From: Methylobacterium mesophilicum
Lineage (GTDB): Bacteria; Pseudomonadota; Alphaproteobacteria; Rhizobiales; Beijerinckiaceae
Length of the DNA stretch: 64,000 bases
Assembly: GCF_022179445.1 (NCBI RefSeq)
Contig: NZ_BPQU01000028.1
Span: forward strand, 1-64,000
Reading direction: 5' to 3'
This document shows, in pieces, positions 35,086 to 42,943 of this stretch; within the stretch, counting starts at the first letter, position 1, and every line of letters begins with the position of its first letter. The notes below the pieces were generated by a model, which saw only the letters and a program-made list of their open reading frames with translations, did not search any database and was not told the origin of the DNA. The position numbers were made by a program, and so were the translations under genes.

Positions 35086-35331
35086 ATGCGCGCTCTACCC
35101 TATCTCGCCCTCGCTGCCCCGGCCTCAGGATCCACTCCGGCGGTCGCCTAGGACTTCCAGCGCCAGCGCGAGATCAACGCCCTGTGGGACATCGAGAGCA
35201 GCCAGCGGCAGCAAACCGAAATCATGCGGCGGCAGGCTCAGCGTGACAGCGAGCGGGCCTACCGGGAGGAGAACCGGTACGTGAACGAGAAGCGCGATGC
35301 GCGGAGTCTGCGCCGGTTCGACAAGCCCTAG
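35086..35331 (+). pseudogene. Small exported protein gene with in-frame amber codon
   Basis: A single frame of 82 codons reads a signal-peptide-like start, MRALPYLALAAPASGSTPAVA, then TAG (35149-35151). It continues open for 59 residues (DFQRQREINALWDIESSQRQ onward), ending in RFDKP and TAG. The stop falls exactly where a signal-peptidase product would begin with Gln after AVA, so CAG to TAG is the simplest explanation. The rest is highly charged, Arg/Glu/Gln-rich and helical. It could be a recent nonsense mutation or a suppressed codon. Confidence 0.55.
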
Positions 35332-35761
35332 CGCTGGTCGGCAGGGACGTACGGTCCCCGCTACTCACAACGGCCAACAGCAGCCTGGAGGCGTACGCGT
35401 TGCGCGTAAGGGCCGGCGTGATGCAGGATGACCGGAGAGGGGAGCCGGGTGTGGAAGCCGCCTCCGGGCGAGTTTGGACCCCGCCGTCTCCTCGTGGTCG
35501 CCTCGGCGAGCGGTATGGACCCGCTGTGCCGTACGTGGCTGGCTGGGGAGGTGGTTGCCTTATCAGGGGTTGGACCACCTCCCCCTCACGTACTGATAGC
35601 AACCGAACCCATCCCAGCGGCGTATGCAAGCGGTTGACAGGGTTTGTGCCCGTTATCCGCATGTCGTCGCGCCGGCTTGTTCATCTTCCGTTCTGCATCT
35701 CTTGCCTTGAGCGCGAGCGCAGGCGGGTGCCGTTCAGGTTGTGGGTGTCGACGTAGAAGAT
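35332..35761. other. Intergenic region with a long nested hairpin
   Basis: A 430-bp gap without a convincing gene. It contains the two-tier inverted repeat at 35531-35593, listed separately. Confidence 0.45.
35531..35593. repeat. Nested inverted repeat (63 bp hairpin)
   Basis: The outer 7-bp arms are GTACGTG (35531) and CACGTAC (35587). The inner perfect 11-bp arms are GGGGAGGTGGT (35545-35555) and ACCACCTCCCC (35574-35584), around an 18-nt loop. No T-run follows either arm, so a simple terminator is unlikely. Candidate roles are origin of transfer, single-strand origin or a structured RNA. Confidence 0.6.
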
Positions 35762-36019
35762 CTACTCGACGGTACGCCACTTCCCGGGCGGCAAGTCCGG
35801 GCCGGGCGTCCGTGGGCTCTCCTGATGGAAGCGCTTGCGGTCGCCGACGACGACCTCGGCCACGCCATCGATCGCGTCCACGATGCCCGAGACAGCCTTG
35901 TACATGTCACCCTGCGGCTTGGCCCTGGTCAGCACCAAGATGCACTGTTGGCGCCAGCGGGCTGCCGCCTCCAGGAAGGCGACTTCCTCGCATCGAACGA
36001 ACACCCCGCGTCGCGCCAT
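35762..36019 (-). CDS. Hypothetical protein of the mobile element
   Basis: An 85-residue protein with a textbook ribosome site (GGAGGA, 7 nt before ATG 36019), which is the main evidence that it is real. The sequence MARRGVFVRCEEVAFLEAAA and ILVLTRAKPQGDMYKAVSGI suggests a small alpha/beta protein. The tail is Pro-rich (PRTPGPDLPPGKW). I do not recognise a family. It is transcribed leftward, opposite to the integrase block. Confidence 0.6.
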   Translation of the reverse strand: MARRGVFVRCEEVAFLEAAARWRQQCILVLTRAKPQGDMYKAVSGIVDAIDGVAEVVVGDRKRFHQESPRTPGPDLPPGKWRTVE

Positions 36020-36511
36020 CGCCTGTCCTCCGAGCTTGGCCGGAGATATAGAACGGAAAGCGAACATGGCGAGGTGCCAGCCGGGTGTCACCGACATTCG
36101 TGAACAGAGCGGGTCCCGATGACGGCTCGTTAACCATGCTGGCGCAGGATGGCCGCAGCGATCGGCTTTGGCTGAGCGCCGGAAGAGCAGCACCGCCCCC
36201 CTGATGACACGGTGCGGCCTCGCTGGCGCAGTCGCAGCAGGCCCGCCTCAGTCCCCCTGGGCGGGCCTTGCTCGTTTCCGGGCTACCAGAGCGCCCCCCA
36301 GCATCAGGAACACCAGGGCGGAGCTGATCGCGACCGTGCCAGTAGCATCCGCTTGGGAGACACCAGCACGTCGCCCGTGCAGATCAAGACGCCGGTCAAC
36401 GTGTGAGGATCGCTGTGCCGGCCCACAGAAAGGTTAACGCCGTACCAACCGGATTAAGCCGGCACTAGCCAGTCCCGGACAAAACTCCGGCATCGTCATC
36501 ACGGATGCCTC
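36020..36511. other. Intergenic region with hairpin, no clear gene
   Basis: About 490 bp. A GC hairpin GGCCCGCC/GGCGGGCC lies at 36240-36267. A short minus-strand frame encoding one hydrophobic segment (VAISSALVFLMLGGALVARK) lies around 36240-36340 but has no start codon I can support. Confidence 0.35.
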
Positions 36512-36658
36512 ATGCCGGACCCTCAGACCATCCTAGCCCTTGCCGCCCTCATCGGCGCGTTGTCGCCCGTCGCCATCGCTGCCATCGAAGAGACCGGCCG
36601 CTTGCTTCGGAGTCGCCGGGGACGGGGCGAACCCCCATCCGATCCGCCGGACCAGTAA
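36512..36658 (+). CDS. Small single-helix membrane protein (putative)
   Basis: A 48-residue frame: MPDPQTILALAALIGALSPV, then a hydrophobic continuation (AIAAIEE) and an Arg-rich tail ending SDPPDQ. One transmembrane helix (about residues 6-24) and a basic cytoplasmic tail give a holin-like or small membrane-regulator look. There is no good ribosome site, so it is tentative. It converges on the serine recombinase gene. Confidence 0.35.
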   Translation: MPDPQTILALAALIGALSPVAIAAIEETGRLLRSRRGRGEPPSDPPDQ

Positions 36659-36678
36659 GGGGCCGATCACCCGGCCGA

Positions 36679-37356
36679 TCAGGCGGCGGCCAGGATGCGC
36701 CCGACCTGGACGGCCGACCATTCGCCACCGCGGGCGGTCTCGACCCGGCGGGCGTTGAGCTCGGCCGCAATGCCCCGATTGGATGTGACGCCGGCCTTGC
36801 GAATGGACTCGATGATCGGCCGGACGTTCGCCGCGAAGGCCTGGGCACCCGCCCGGTTGGCGCTGGCGCCCTTGGCGCTGGCCTCGGCCAGGTTCGTGCG
36901 ATTGCCCAAGACGCCCTTGCCGACCTTGCCAGCCAGCGCGGCCTTAGTGCGAGCCGAGATCATGGCGCGCTCTTTCTCGGCCAGCGCGGCGTAGAGGTGG
37001 AGCACGAACGGGTCGACGCCTTCGCCCAGCTCGGCGACGATGAACGGCACCCGCTGCGCCATCAGTCCAGCGATGAACGCTACGTCGCGGGACAAGCGAT
37101 CCAGCTTGGCGACGATGACCGCGCATTTGGCCTTGCGGGCGGCGCCCAGCGCGGCGGCCAGTTGCGGCCGGCGGTCCAGGGCGTCGGCGCCCTTGCCGGT
37201 CTCGACCTCAACGAATTCGGTCACGACCTCGAACCCACCGGCCGCGGCGAACGCCTCGACCGCCTTGCGCTGCGCCTCCAGGCCCAGACCGCTCTTACCC
37301 TGCCGGTCCGTCGAAACCCGGAGGTAGGCGACCAGGGTGCGGGGCGTGGCGGACAC
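36679..37356 (-). CDS. Serine recombinase (resolvase/invertase family)
   Basis: A 225-residue small serine recombinase. Catalytic Ser15 lies in LVAYLRVSTDRQGKSGLGLE; AVIVAKLDRLSRDVAFIAGL and ALAEKERAMISARTKAAL are the conserved core and E-helix. Residues about 165-225 form the helix-turn-helix DNA-binding part (GVTSNRGIAAELNARRV, WSAVQVGRIL). It is oriented opposite to the integrase. It may have brought in the cargo between here and 42.4 kb, or act in inversion or resolution. No crossover sites were recognised. Confidence 0.92.
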   Translation of the reverse strand: MSATPRTLVAYLRVSTDRQGKSGLGLEAQRKAVEAFAAAGGFEVVTEFVEVETGKGADALDRRPQLAAALGAARKAKCAVIVAKLDRLSRDVAFIAGLMAQRVPFIVAELGEGVDPFVLHLYAALAEKERAMISARTKAALAGKVGKGVLGNRTNLAEASAKGASANRAGAQAFAANVRPIIESIRKAGVTSNRGIAAELNARRVETARGGEWSAVQVGRILAAA

Positions 37357-37443
37357 GGCGGCGTCTCCGATGTGACACCTTCATACGAGCGTTTGGAGTT
37401 GTAACGCAAGTCCCTCGCCCCCCCTCCCGAAAGGATTTTCACC

Positions 37444-37833
37444 GTGACCTCGAACCTCGCCGGCCTCGCGCCCGCGCGGCAGTTCGGACCGTGGGCCCTC
37501 GACCTCGACCCGGCCGAGCGCGTCGCCCACCTCCGATCCTTCCGAGCCCTCGCCCGCGTTCTCGCCGGTCCCCGCGCCGCCGACCTCGTGGAGCTCCTGG
37601 CCCAGGCCGAGACCGACCCAGCCGCCCTGGTGCCTGCCGCAGACTCTCTCGACCGACTACCGTCTATCGACATGCGCCGGATCGTGGGGAGCTACGCCGG
37701 ACTGGTGCGACCGCAGCCGCCGGCCCGGGGTGCCCGCCCTGGTGTGAGAGCACGCCAGCTCGCCCCGCTCAGGACCTCGACCAGGACCTCGACCAGGACC
37801 TCGACCAAGTCGACGTGGCAGGCCGCGGCGTAG
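37444..37833 (+). CDS. Hypothetical protein of the mobile element
   Basis: A 129-residue frame from GTG 37444, divergent from the serine recombinase with an 87-bp spacer. The first 95 residues look protein-like (FGPWALDLDPAERVAHLRSF, VLAGPRAADLVELLAQAE). The tail RTSTRTSTRTSTKST comes from a 12-bp tandem repeat and is probably disordered. No family is recognised. The coding call rests on codon composition and lack of competing frames. Confidence 0.5.
   Translation: MTSNLAGLAPARQFGPWALDLDPAERVAHLRSFRALARVLAGPRAADLVELLAQAETDPAALVPAADSLDRLPSIDMRRIVGSYAGLVRPQPPARGARPGVRARQLAPLRTSTRTSTRTSTKSTWQAAA
37771..37806. repeat. 12-bp tandem repeat, three copies
   Basis: Three exact copies of AGGACCTCGACC. 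They encode RTST-type repeats at the end of the preceding frame; because the unit is 12 bp, copy-number change keeps the frame. Confidence 0.85.
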
Positions 37834-38195
37834 TGGTAGGCGCGCTCACATACTCGTCTCAACGTAGCGGGCGTCGTCTCTGATATTATAGACATGAAAT
37901 TACAAATTTGCGTTTTTTCAATTTAGTATAGGTCCCGGCCTGGAAGACCGAGATATTTATCTATTCTCCAAAAGCATTTTTATTTGCCCTCAGAAGCTAC
38001 GGTTCCGTATCCTGACTCTCGGCATGATCCGCTATGGCTGGCAATCGGACGTTGACTTGCTGCCAGAAGGCTGACGTTCCAGCTTCGGCCTAGGTCGGCG
38101 ACACGATCCGCTCTCTCCCAAGATCGGAGGAGACCGGCCTGCAAAGACATTCCGAAGCTCGCCGTCCGCGCGCAGGCAGCCGTGTCGGTGTCACG
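37834..38195. other. AT-rich gap before the interspersed repeat
   Basis: About 360 bp with an AT-rich core (37880-37990) very unlike the flanking GC-rich DNA. I see no gene in it; this may be the edge of the cargo segment. Confidence 0.4.
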
Positions 38196-38299
38196 CTAGA
38201 GCGCTCTCCGACGAAGTGGCTCCGGTTCGTCGCAAGAGAGCGCGTCAAAACAAGAGCTTAGATTCGTTCCCGACCCAACGTGGTCGGGCACGGCTCTAG
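38196..38299. repeat. Interspersed inverted-repeat element (CTAGAGC ends)
   Basis: A 104-bp unit starting CTAGAGCGCTCTCCGACG and ending GGCTCTAG. The ends are inverted copies (CTAGAGC/GCTCTAG), and the inner text includes GAAGTGGCTCCGGTTCG. From memory this repeat type is common in Methylobacterium chromosomes. It lies immediately 3' of the CheB/CheR gene. Confidence 0.7.
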
Positions 38300-38342
38300 T
38301 GTGGGCTGCCGAGGTCCCAGGCGCGGCGCGCGAACCGGTCGA

Positions 38343-40856
38343 TCATCCCGGCTCGACCAAGTTGGTGAAGCTAGCGACGATCCCGGGCATCCGCCTGCCC
38401 GTGCGGGAGGCGGCCATCAGCTGGACCCGGTAGCGGGCGCCGTCCGCCCCCTCAACCGTCCGCTCGGAGGGTCGGCTCGCCGCCAGCACCGCCGGGATTT
38501 CGTCCAGCAGCCACCCCATGGGGATCGGCGCCGAGAAGTTGCGCAGGGACCGGCCGACGTCGCTCGGCTGCAGGCCGAAGATCTGCGCCGCGGCGCGGGT
38601 AAACAAGCGGATCTGGAGGTCCGGCGTCAGCAGCACGCTGGCGACGTTCATGCCCTCGAACAGCGTGGCTTGGTCGTCGCTCAGCTGGTCGATCGCCTCG
38701 ATCTTCGACGTGAGCTCCGAATTCATCGTCTGCAGCTCCTCGTTCAGGGACTGCGTCTCCTCCTTCGAAGCCTCGAGCTCCTCGTGGGCGGCCTGCATCT
38801 CCTCGTTGACCGAGGACAGCTCCTCGTTCGAGGACTTGAGCTCCTCCAGCGAGGTCTCGTATTCCTCGATCACGGCCTGGAGCCGTTCGCGCGTCACGTT
38901 CAATTCCCGCTCCAGGCCCTGGAGCGCCGTGTCCCGCTCGTTCGCTTCCAGGGCCTGCTGCCGCTCCTTCTCGACCGGCGCAGCGGCCTCCTTGAACACG
39001 ACCAGGAACAGCGGCTCGCTCGCGCCGGGCGTGGTCAGCGGCTTGACCACCAGAGAGATCGACTGAAGACGGCCGTCCGACAGCGCGACGCCGATGCCGT
39101 CGCGCAAGACCATGGTATTGCCCTCGATCGCCTCGCGCAGGGCCGTCCGGAGGTCCAGCCGCAGGCCCTTGCGCGCCATCGCGGCCAGCTCCCGGGTCGG
39201 CTGGCCGGGCACGACCTCCAGGTGATCGCCGATCCGCGACGAGTAGTGCACGGCCTCGCCCGTCCGCGTCACGACCGCGTGTGGCGGCGTGAACTCGGAC
39301 AGCATCTGGCTCTCCACCGCGTGCCGCAGAGCCGCGTGCGTCGTCACGTTGCGCCGGTGCGGCTGGCCGGCGCTCTGGAAGATCGACGTGTCCGACCCGG
39401 ACATCGGCCGCAATCGCACCGGCGGGATCGCATCGCGGGCCTGGAAGATCCGGTGCTGCTTGTCGATCGTCTCGAACAGGTCCTCGAACCGCGTCACGTT
39501 CTCGGCCATCCCGATGAACAGGTAGCCGCGCGGGCGCAGGGCGTAGTGCAGCACCGGTATCAGCTGCTGCTGGGCCTCGACGCCGAGGTAGATCATCAGG
39601 TTGCGGCAGGAGACGAGGTCGAGGCGGGAGAACGGCGGGTCGCGCAGCACGCTGTGGGGCGCGAAGGTGCACAGGTCGCGCACGGCCTTCGCGACCACCG
39701 CGCTATCACCCTCTACGACGAAGTGCTGCGCGATCCGCTCGGCCGAGACTGCGGACAGGTAGGCCGTCGGGTAGCGGCCGGTCCGGGCGACCGTGAGCGC
39801 GCGCTCGTCGATGTCGGTGGCGAAGATCTGCACGCGCGGCGGATCCGCCAGGGTGAGCATGTGCTCGCGCACCAGGATGGCCAGGGAATAGACTTCCTCG
39901 CCGGTCGAGCAGGCCGGCACCCAGATCCGCACGCCATCGGTCGCCGCACGCGCGTCGAATAGTTTCGGGATGATCTGGGTGGCCAGCGCCTCGAAGGCGG
40001 CGGTGTCGCGGAAGAAGTTCGTCACGCCGATCAGCAGGTCCCGGAACAGCACCCCGACCTCGGCCGGGTCGGCCCGCAGCAGCTTGAGGTAGGCGTCCGG
40101 CCCGGCCGCGCCGACCACGCTGATGCGCCGCTGCAGCCGGCGCACGAAGGTGCTGGGCTTGTACCCCGAGAAGTCGTGGCCGACCTGGCGGCGGAGGATG
40201 GCGAAGATCTCGGTGAGCTGCTCAGCGTCAGGCTCCCGCGGGACCACGTCGACCTGCGCATCCGGCGCGGCAGCGAGGTACGAAGCGACGTGCGCCGCGA
40301 TCCGGCCGCCCATCAGTTCGGCCATCTCGCCAAAATCGACGAAGCCGGTCCGCAGCGAACTGAGCGGCATGTCGGCGGTCTCGGGGCCGTCGCCATCCGC
40401 GGTCTGGGCCAGGGTCAGGCCGCCGTGCTCCTTGATCGCCTTGACGCCGATGGCGCCGTCGCCGTCGCCGCCGGACAGGATCACCCCGACTGCGCGCTCA
40501 CCCTGGTCGAGGGCGAGCGCGGTCAGGAAGATGTCGATCGGCTTGGTCTCGCGGCCCGCCGGCCCGAGCGGCGTCAACGTCAGCCGGGCGCCAGCGATGC
40601 CCACGACGAAACCGGGCGGCATGACGTAGACGCGGCCCGGCCGGACCTGCACGCCGTCGGTGGCGGCCTCGACCTCGAGCGGCGTGAACCGGGCCAGCAC
40701 ATCCGGGAGCAGGCTCTTGTGCTCCCGGCTGAGATGCGTGACCACGACGAAGGCCGCCTCCAGCGTCTCCGGCACCCCGCGGAAGAAGCCCCGCATCGCC
40801 TCGATGCCGCCCGCGGACGCGCCGATGCCGACGATCGGAAAGTGGTCCTGGTCCAT
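38343..40856 (-). CDS. CheB-CheR hybrid chemoreceptor methylesterase/methyltransferase with PAS
   Basis: An 837-residue two-component-type signalling protein. The CheB methylesterase domain (about 5-190) has Ser14 in GIGASAGG, His41 in VTHLSREH and the Asp loop ILSGGDGDGAIG. The CheR methyltransferase (about 210-480) has VWVPACSTGEEVYSLA-like and VSCRNLMIYL motifs. Then follow a PAS-like region, a long coiled coil (about 620-715, rich in EELKSSNEELSS) and a final PAS domain. The usual C-terminal histidine kinase or further output domain is absent. No ribosome site decides between ATG 40856, 40910 and 40991. It is cargo of the element, without chemotaxis neighbours. Confidence 0.88.
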   Translation of the reverse strand: MDQDHFPIVGIGASAGGIEAMRGFFRGVPETLEAAFVVVTHLSREHKSLLPDVLARFTPLEVEAATDGVQVRPGRVYVMPPGFVVGIAGARLTLTPLGPAGRETKPIDIFLTALALDQGERAVGVILSGGDGDGAIGVKAIKEHGGLTLAQTADGDGPETADMPLSSLRTGFVDFGEMAELMGGRIAAHVASYLAAAPDAQVDVVPREPDAEQLTEIFAILRRQVGHDFSGYKPSTFVRRLQRRISVVGAAGPDAYLKLLRADPAEVGVLFRDLLIGVTNFFRDTAAFEALATQIIPKLFDARAATDGVRIWVPACSTGEEVYSLAILVREHMLTLADPPRVQIFATDIDERALTVARTGRYPTAYLSAVSAERIAQHFVVEGDSAVVAKAVRDLCTFAPHSVLRDPPFSRLDLVSCRNLMIYLGVEAQQQLIPVLHYALRPRGYLFIGMAENVTRFEDLFETIDKQHRIFQARDAIPPVRLRPMSGSDTSIFQSAGQPHRRNVTTHAALRHAVESQMLSEFTPPHAVVTRTGEAVHYSSRIGDHLEVVPGQPTRELAAMARKGLRLDLRTALREAIEGNTMVLRDGIGVALSDGRLQSISLVVKPLTTPGASEPLFLVVFKEAAAPVEKERQQALEANERDTALQGLERELNVTRERLQAVIEEYETSLEELKSSNEELSSVNEEMQAAHEELEASKEETQSLNEELQTMNSELTSKIEAIDQLSDDQATLFEGMNVASVLLTPDLQIRLFTRAAAQIFGLQPSDVGRSLRNFSAPIPMGWLLDEIPAVLAASRPSERTVEGADGARYRVQLMAASRTGRRMPGIVASFTNLVEPG

Positions 40857-40948
40857 CACCGCGTTCTTAGCCTTCGGATCGATGCCGCGCCGTTCGTCGG
40901 GTCCCAGCATCACGCGTTCTGGCCCGATGTCGAGGACGGCTGCGCGGA

Positions 40949-41203
40949 TCAGCCGTCGTGCGTGGCTTCCCGCGCCACGTAGGCCAAGCACCGGGCCCGG
41001 GCCTCGAAGCTCTTCAGCCCCACGAACAGACGCAGCAGTAGCACTATCTCTTCGGCGGGATGATCCAGGCCCACCACGATCGTGTCGGCGTCCGGCGTCC
41101 CGGGCGGGTAGGCCTTCAGGAAGGTCGCGACGGGGACACCCAGAGTCCGGGCGATGCGGACCAGCGCAGTCAGGTCATCGTCCTGCGGATCGTCACCGTT
41201 CAT
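40949..41203 (-). CDS. Hypothetical protein upstream of CheB/CheR
   Basis: An 84-residue helical acidic protein with GGAGAGG about 7 nt before ATG 41203. It reads LTALVRIARTLGVPVATFLK and ends LKSFEARARCLAYVAREA. The pattern recalls the C-terminal part of XRE-type regulators, a small dimerisation region, but no DNA-binding helix-turn-helix is present. It ends 92 bp before the chosen CheB/CheR start and is probably co-transcribed with it. Confidence 0.65.
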   Translation of the reverse strand: MNGDDPQDDDLTALVRIARTLGVPVATFLKAYPPGTPDADTIVVGLDHPAEEIVLLLRLFVGLKSFEARARCLAYVAREATHDG

Positions 41204-41254
41204 TCGGGCCTCTCCGTCGATCCCTGCGCCATGCCCGTCTCTGGGCCGCGACCA

Positions 41255-41584
41255 TCAATGCACGGAGATCCCGGCCGCTCGCGGCCCCATCACGCCGGCG
41301 ATGCGACGCCCGACATGATGGAGCACGTGGCCCAGCAGGAGACGGGTCTGGAGGTCGGGCTCGTCCTCCGCGGCCTCGTAGGCCTCGATGAGAGACGTCA
41401 CCAGGTGTTTCGAGGGACCAGGGTCGTTGCCGTCGTGAGATGCTGGCAGCCCTGCGGCGGTCTGCTCGCGGGAGCGCCGGACGAGATCGCGTGAAGCCTG
41501 GAGCGTCTGCCGCGTCTCCTCGGCCGCCGCACGCAACTCACGGGCGACCTCGAGGCACTTGTCTGCGCGGGGGCGGTCCACCAT
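41255..41584 (-). CDS. Hypothetical protein, coiled-coil
   Basis: A 109-residue protein from ATG 41584 (GGAG 6 nt upstream); an upstream in-frame ATG at 41671 would add a Cys-x2-Cys segment. Residues 5-45 are a charged helix (EVARELRAAAEETRQTLQAS) and 60-95 a second one (SLIEAYEAAEDEPDLQTRLL). No family is recognised. It precedes the two leftward genes of the CheB/CheR block and is probably in the same transcript. Confidence 0.6.
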   Translation of the reverse strand: MVDRPRADKCLEVARELRAAAEETRQTLQASRDLVRRSREQTAAGLPASHDGNDPGPSKHLVTSLIEAYEAAEDEPDLQTRLLLGHVLHHVGRRIAGVMGPRAAGISVH

Positions 41585-42185
41585 GGGCACTCCGAGTTGC
41601 ACTGAATGCCCGCACGTAGAGCACTTCTGAACGGACGCGGGCATCGTGCGCTCAATTTCTACGTGTAGCAATCCGGATGTCGAATTCGATGGCGATTGAG
41701 AGGATCAAACGTCAGCATCCGCTACTAGAGCGAACGGACGCGAGTGCACCCGCCGGGTTCCGAGGTCTTCATCCAATGAGATGCCGGGAAGCGGACCTTT
41801 CAGCCTTCTGCAGTGGGTCGAAAGCCGACGTCGCAACCGTTGCAGATGGCATCCAGTCCACCAGTTGACGCAAGGCGATCTCGTCTTCGGATGCGGCGCA
41901 GCAAGCGCCCACCCCGCCACGGCGGCCCAGCATCGACGACCTCGCGGGTGAAGCGACCAAGCAGCCCTGGCCCGTCCGTGTCCTGCCGGGCGGCGGCGGT
42001 GGTGATGGTGATGTTGGCCTGGCGGGTCCGGCAACGGAACCGTGGTCCACGCCCCGGTGACGATCCACGCTGGCGCCCAGTCGCCATCCGCGATCGCCGG
42101 CTCGCTACAACGGCACGTCTCCGAGGCGCGGGGCTTCCGGACCCATGACTTTGAGCCCGAGCTCACCTGACCTGGGGGTGGCAGC
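41585..42185. other. Gap with degenerate repeat sequence
   Basis: About 600 bp. Around 41790-41870 the plus strand resembles, in translation, the GSKADVA-type text recurring in alphaproteobacterial intergenic repeats. Two long overlapping frames on opposite strands (41705-42166) have Arg/Pro-rich translations and no ribosome site, so I do not call them genes. Confidence 0.4.
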
Positions 42186-42422
42186 CTAGGTCGCGTCAGT
42201 CACCGATAGGGTGAGGCGGGCTGTGAAGAGCCTCGCGCCACTCTCATCCCGGACGGTAGCCTGGCACTGGGCTGCCTCTTCGGTGCGGGACATGTCGGCC
42301 ATGATCTCTCCGAGCGTGGTGCATGCCATCTGCTTGGCAATGATCGCGTCCGGTAGTTCCTCACCTTCGTCATCAAATATGGCACCAGCGCCGTTGATGG
42401 TGTCAAAGAAGAAGCGCGGCAT
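42186..42422 (-). CDS. DUF6894 family protein
   Basis: A 78-residue protein beginning MPRFFFDTINGAG, with FDDEGEELPDAIIAKQMACTTLGE and the closing VRDESGARLFTARLTLSV. This is the compact DUF6894 pattern, very common in Methylobacterium and other Hyphomicrobiales. Members are small beta-rich proteins of unknown role, often in several copies on accessory DNA. AGGTGAT lies just before the ATG. Confidence 0.82.
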   Translation of the reverse strand: MPRFFFDTINGAGAIFDDEGEELPDAIIAKQMACTTLGEIMADMSRTEEAAQCQATVRDESGARLFTARLTLSVTDAT

Positions 42423-42830
42423 TAATCACCTATCCAAAGGGTGTAGCCGGCAGATCTCGATGATCGTGATGGCCACCTCTCGTCTGCATGCCCAAGGTGT
42501 CGACCTAATTCTACGATCCAGGTTAAACCTAAGGGCGATGATCTGGGATTGAACTGATCCAGTGGTGGCCGGTCTCGCGCACGTTGCGGGGCCGGTCGCC
42601 CTCGGGGAGTGAGCCCAGGCCGGTGGGGCAGTCGCGTCTAGCGTGAGAGAAATGAACTGCCAGCACCCGTGATGCATCCCATCAAAAGGGGTGATATTAC
42701 CGATTTAATCTGCACTTACGGGCGGTTATCGGCATTTGCAGAACCAAAACCGCAAATATATCAGTGCAACCTGATATTGATTAAATATCCCGATTATGAA
42801 TTCGAGCTACAGCGTGGTACTGGTCGAACG
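42423..42830. other. AT-rich region upstream of the replication gene
   Basis: About 410 bp. The right half (42690-42830) is distinctly AT-rich. A frame from 42672 to 42914 runs through a terminator hairpin and is not considered a gene. Confidence 0.4.
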
Positions 42831-42867
42831 AAAAGCCCCGCCAAGTCCGTGGCAGGACCGGCGGGGC
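42831..42867 (-). terminator. Leftward intrinsic terminator upstream of the replication gene
   Basis: Read leftward: GCCCCGCC, an inner GTCC/GGAC stem with a 6-nt loop, GGCGGGGC, then TTTT. It is a strong intrinsic terminator for leftward transcription. No leftward gene lies between it and the replication gene start 77 bp away, so it would end a very short RNA. Confidence 0.7.
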
Positions 42868-42943
42868 GAATGGCTGTTAGGCAGAATAAATCAAAGCATC
42901 ACTTCAAAAGCTGATAAATTACTCCAGAAGATCATCAACTTAT

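Noticed and set aside
35762..36193. Longer version of the 85-residue leftward gene
   Set aside because: GGAGGA sits exactly before ATG 36019, and the upstream extension has no coding character.
37771..37806. CRISPR-like repeat
   Set aside because: Three contiguous 12-bp copies without spacers; it is a simple tandem repeat. No CRISPR array or cas gene was seen anywhere in the window.
41705..42166. Overlapping frames on both strands in the gap before the DUF6894 gene
   Set aside because: Arg/Pro-rich, no ribosome site, and the text resembles degenerate intergenic repeats.
42672..42914. About 80-codon frame before the replication gene
   Set aside because: It runs through a strong terminator hairpin, has no ribosome site and its translation has no family-like features.
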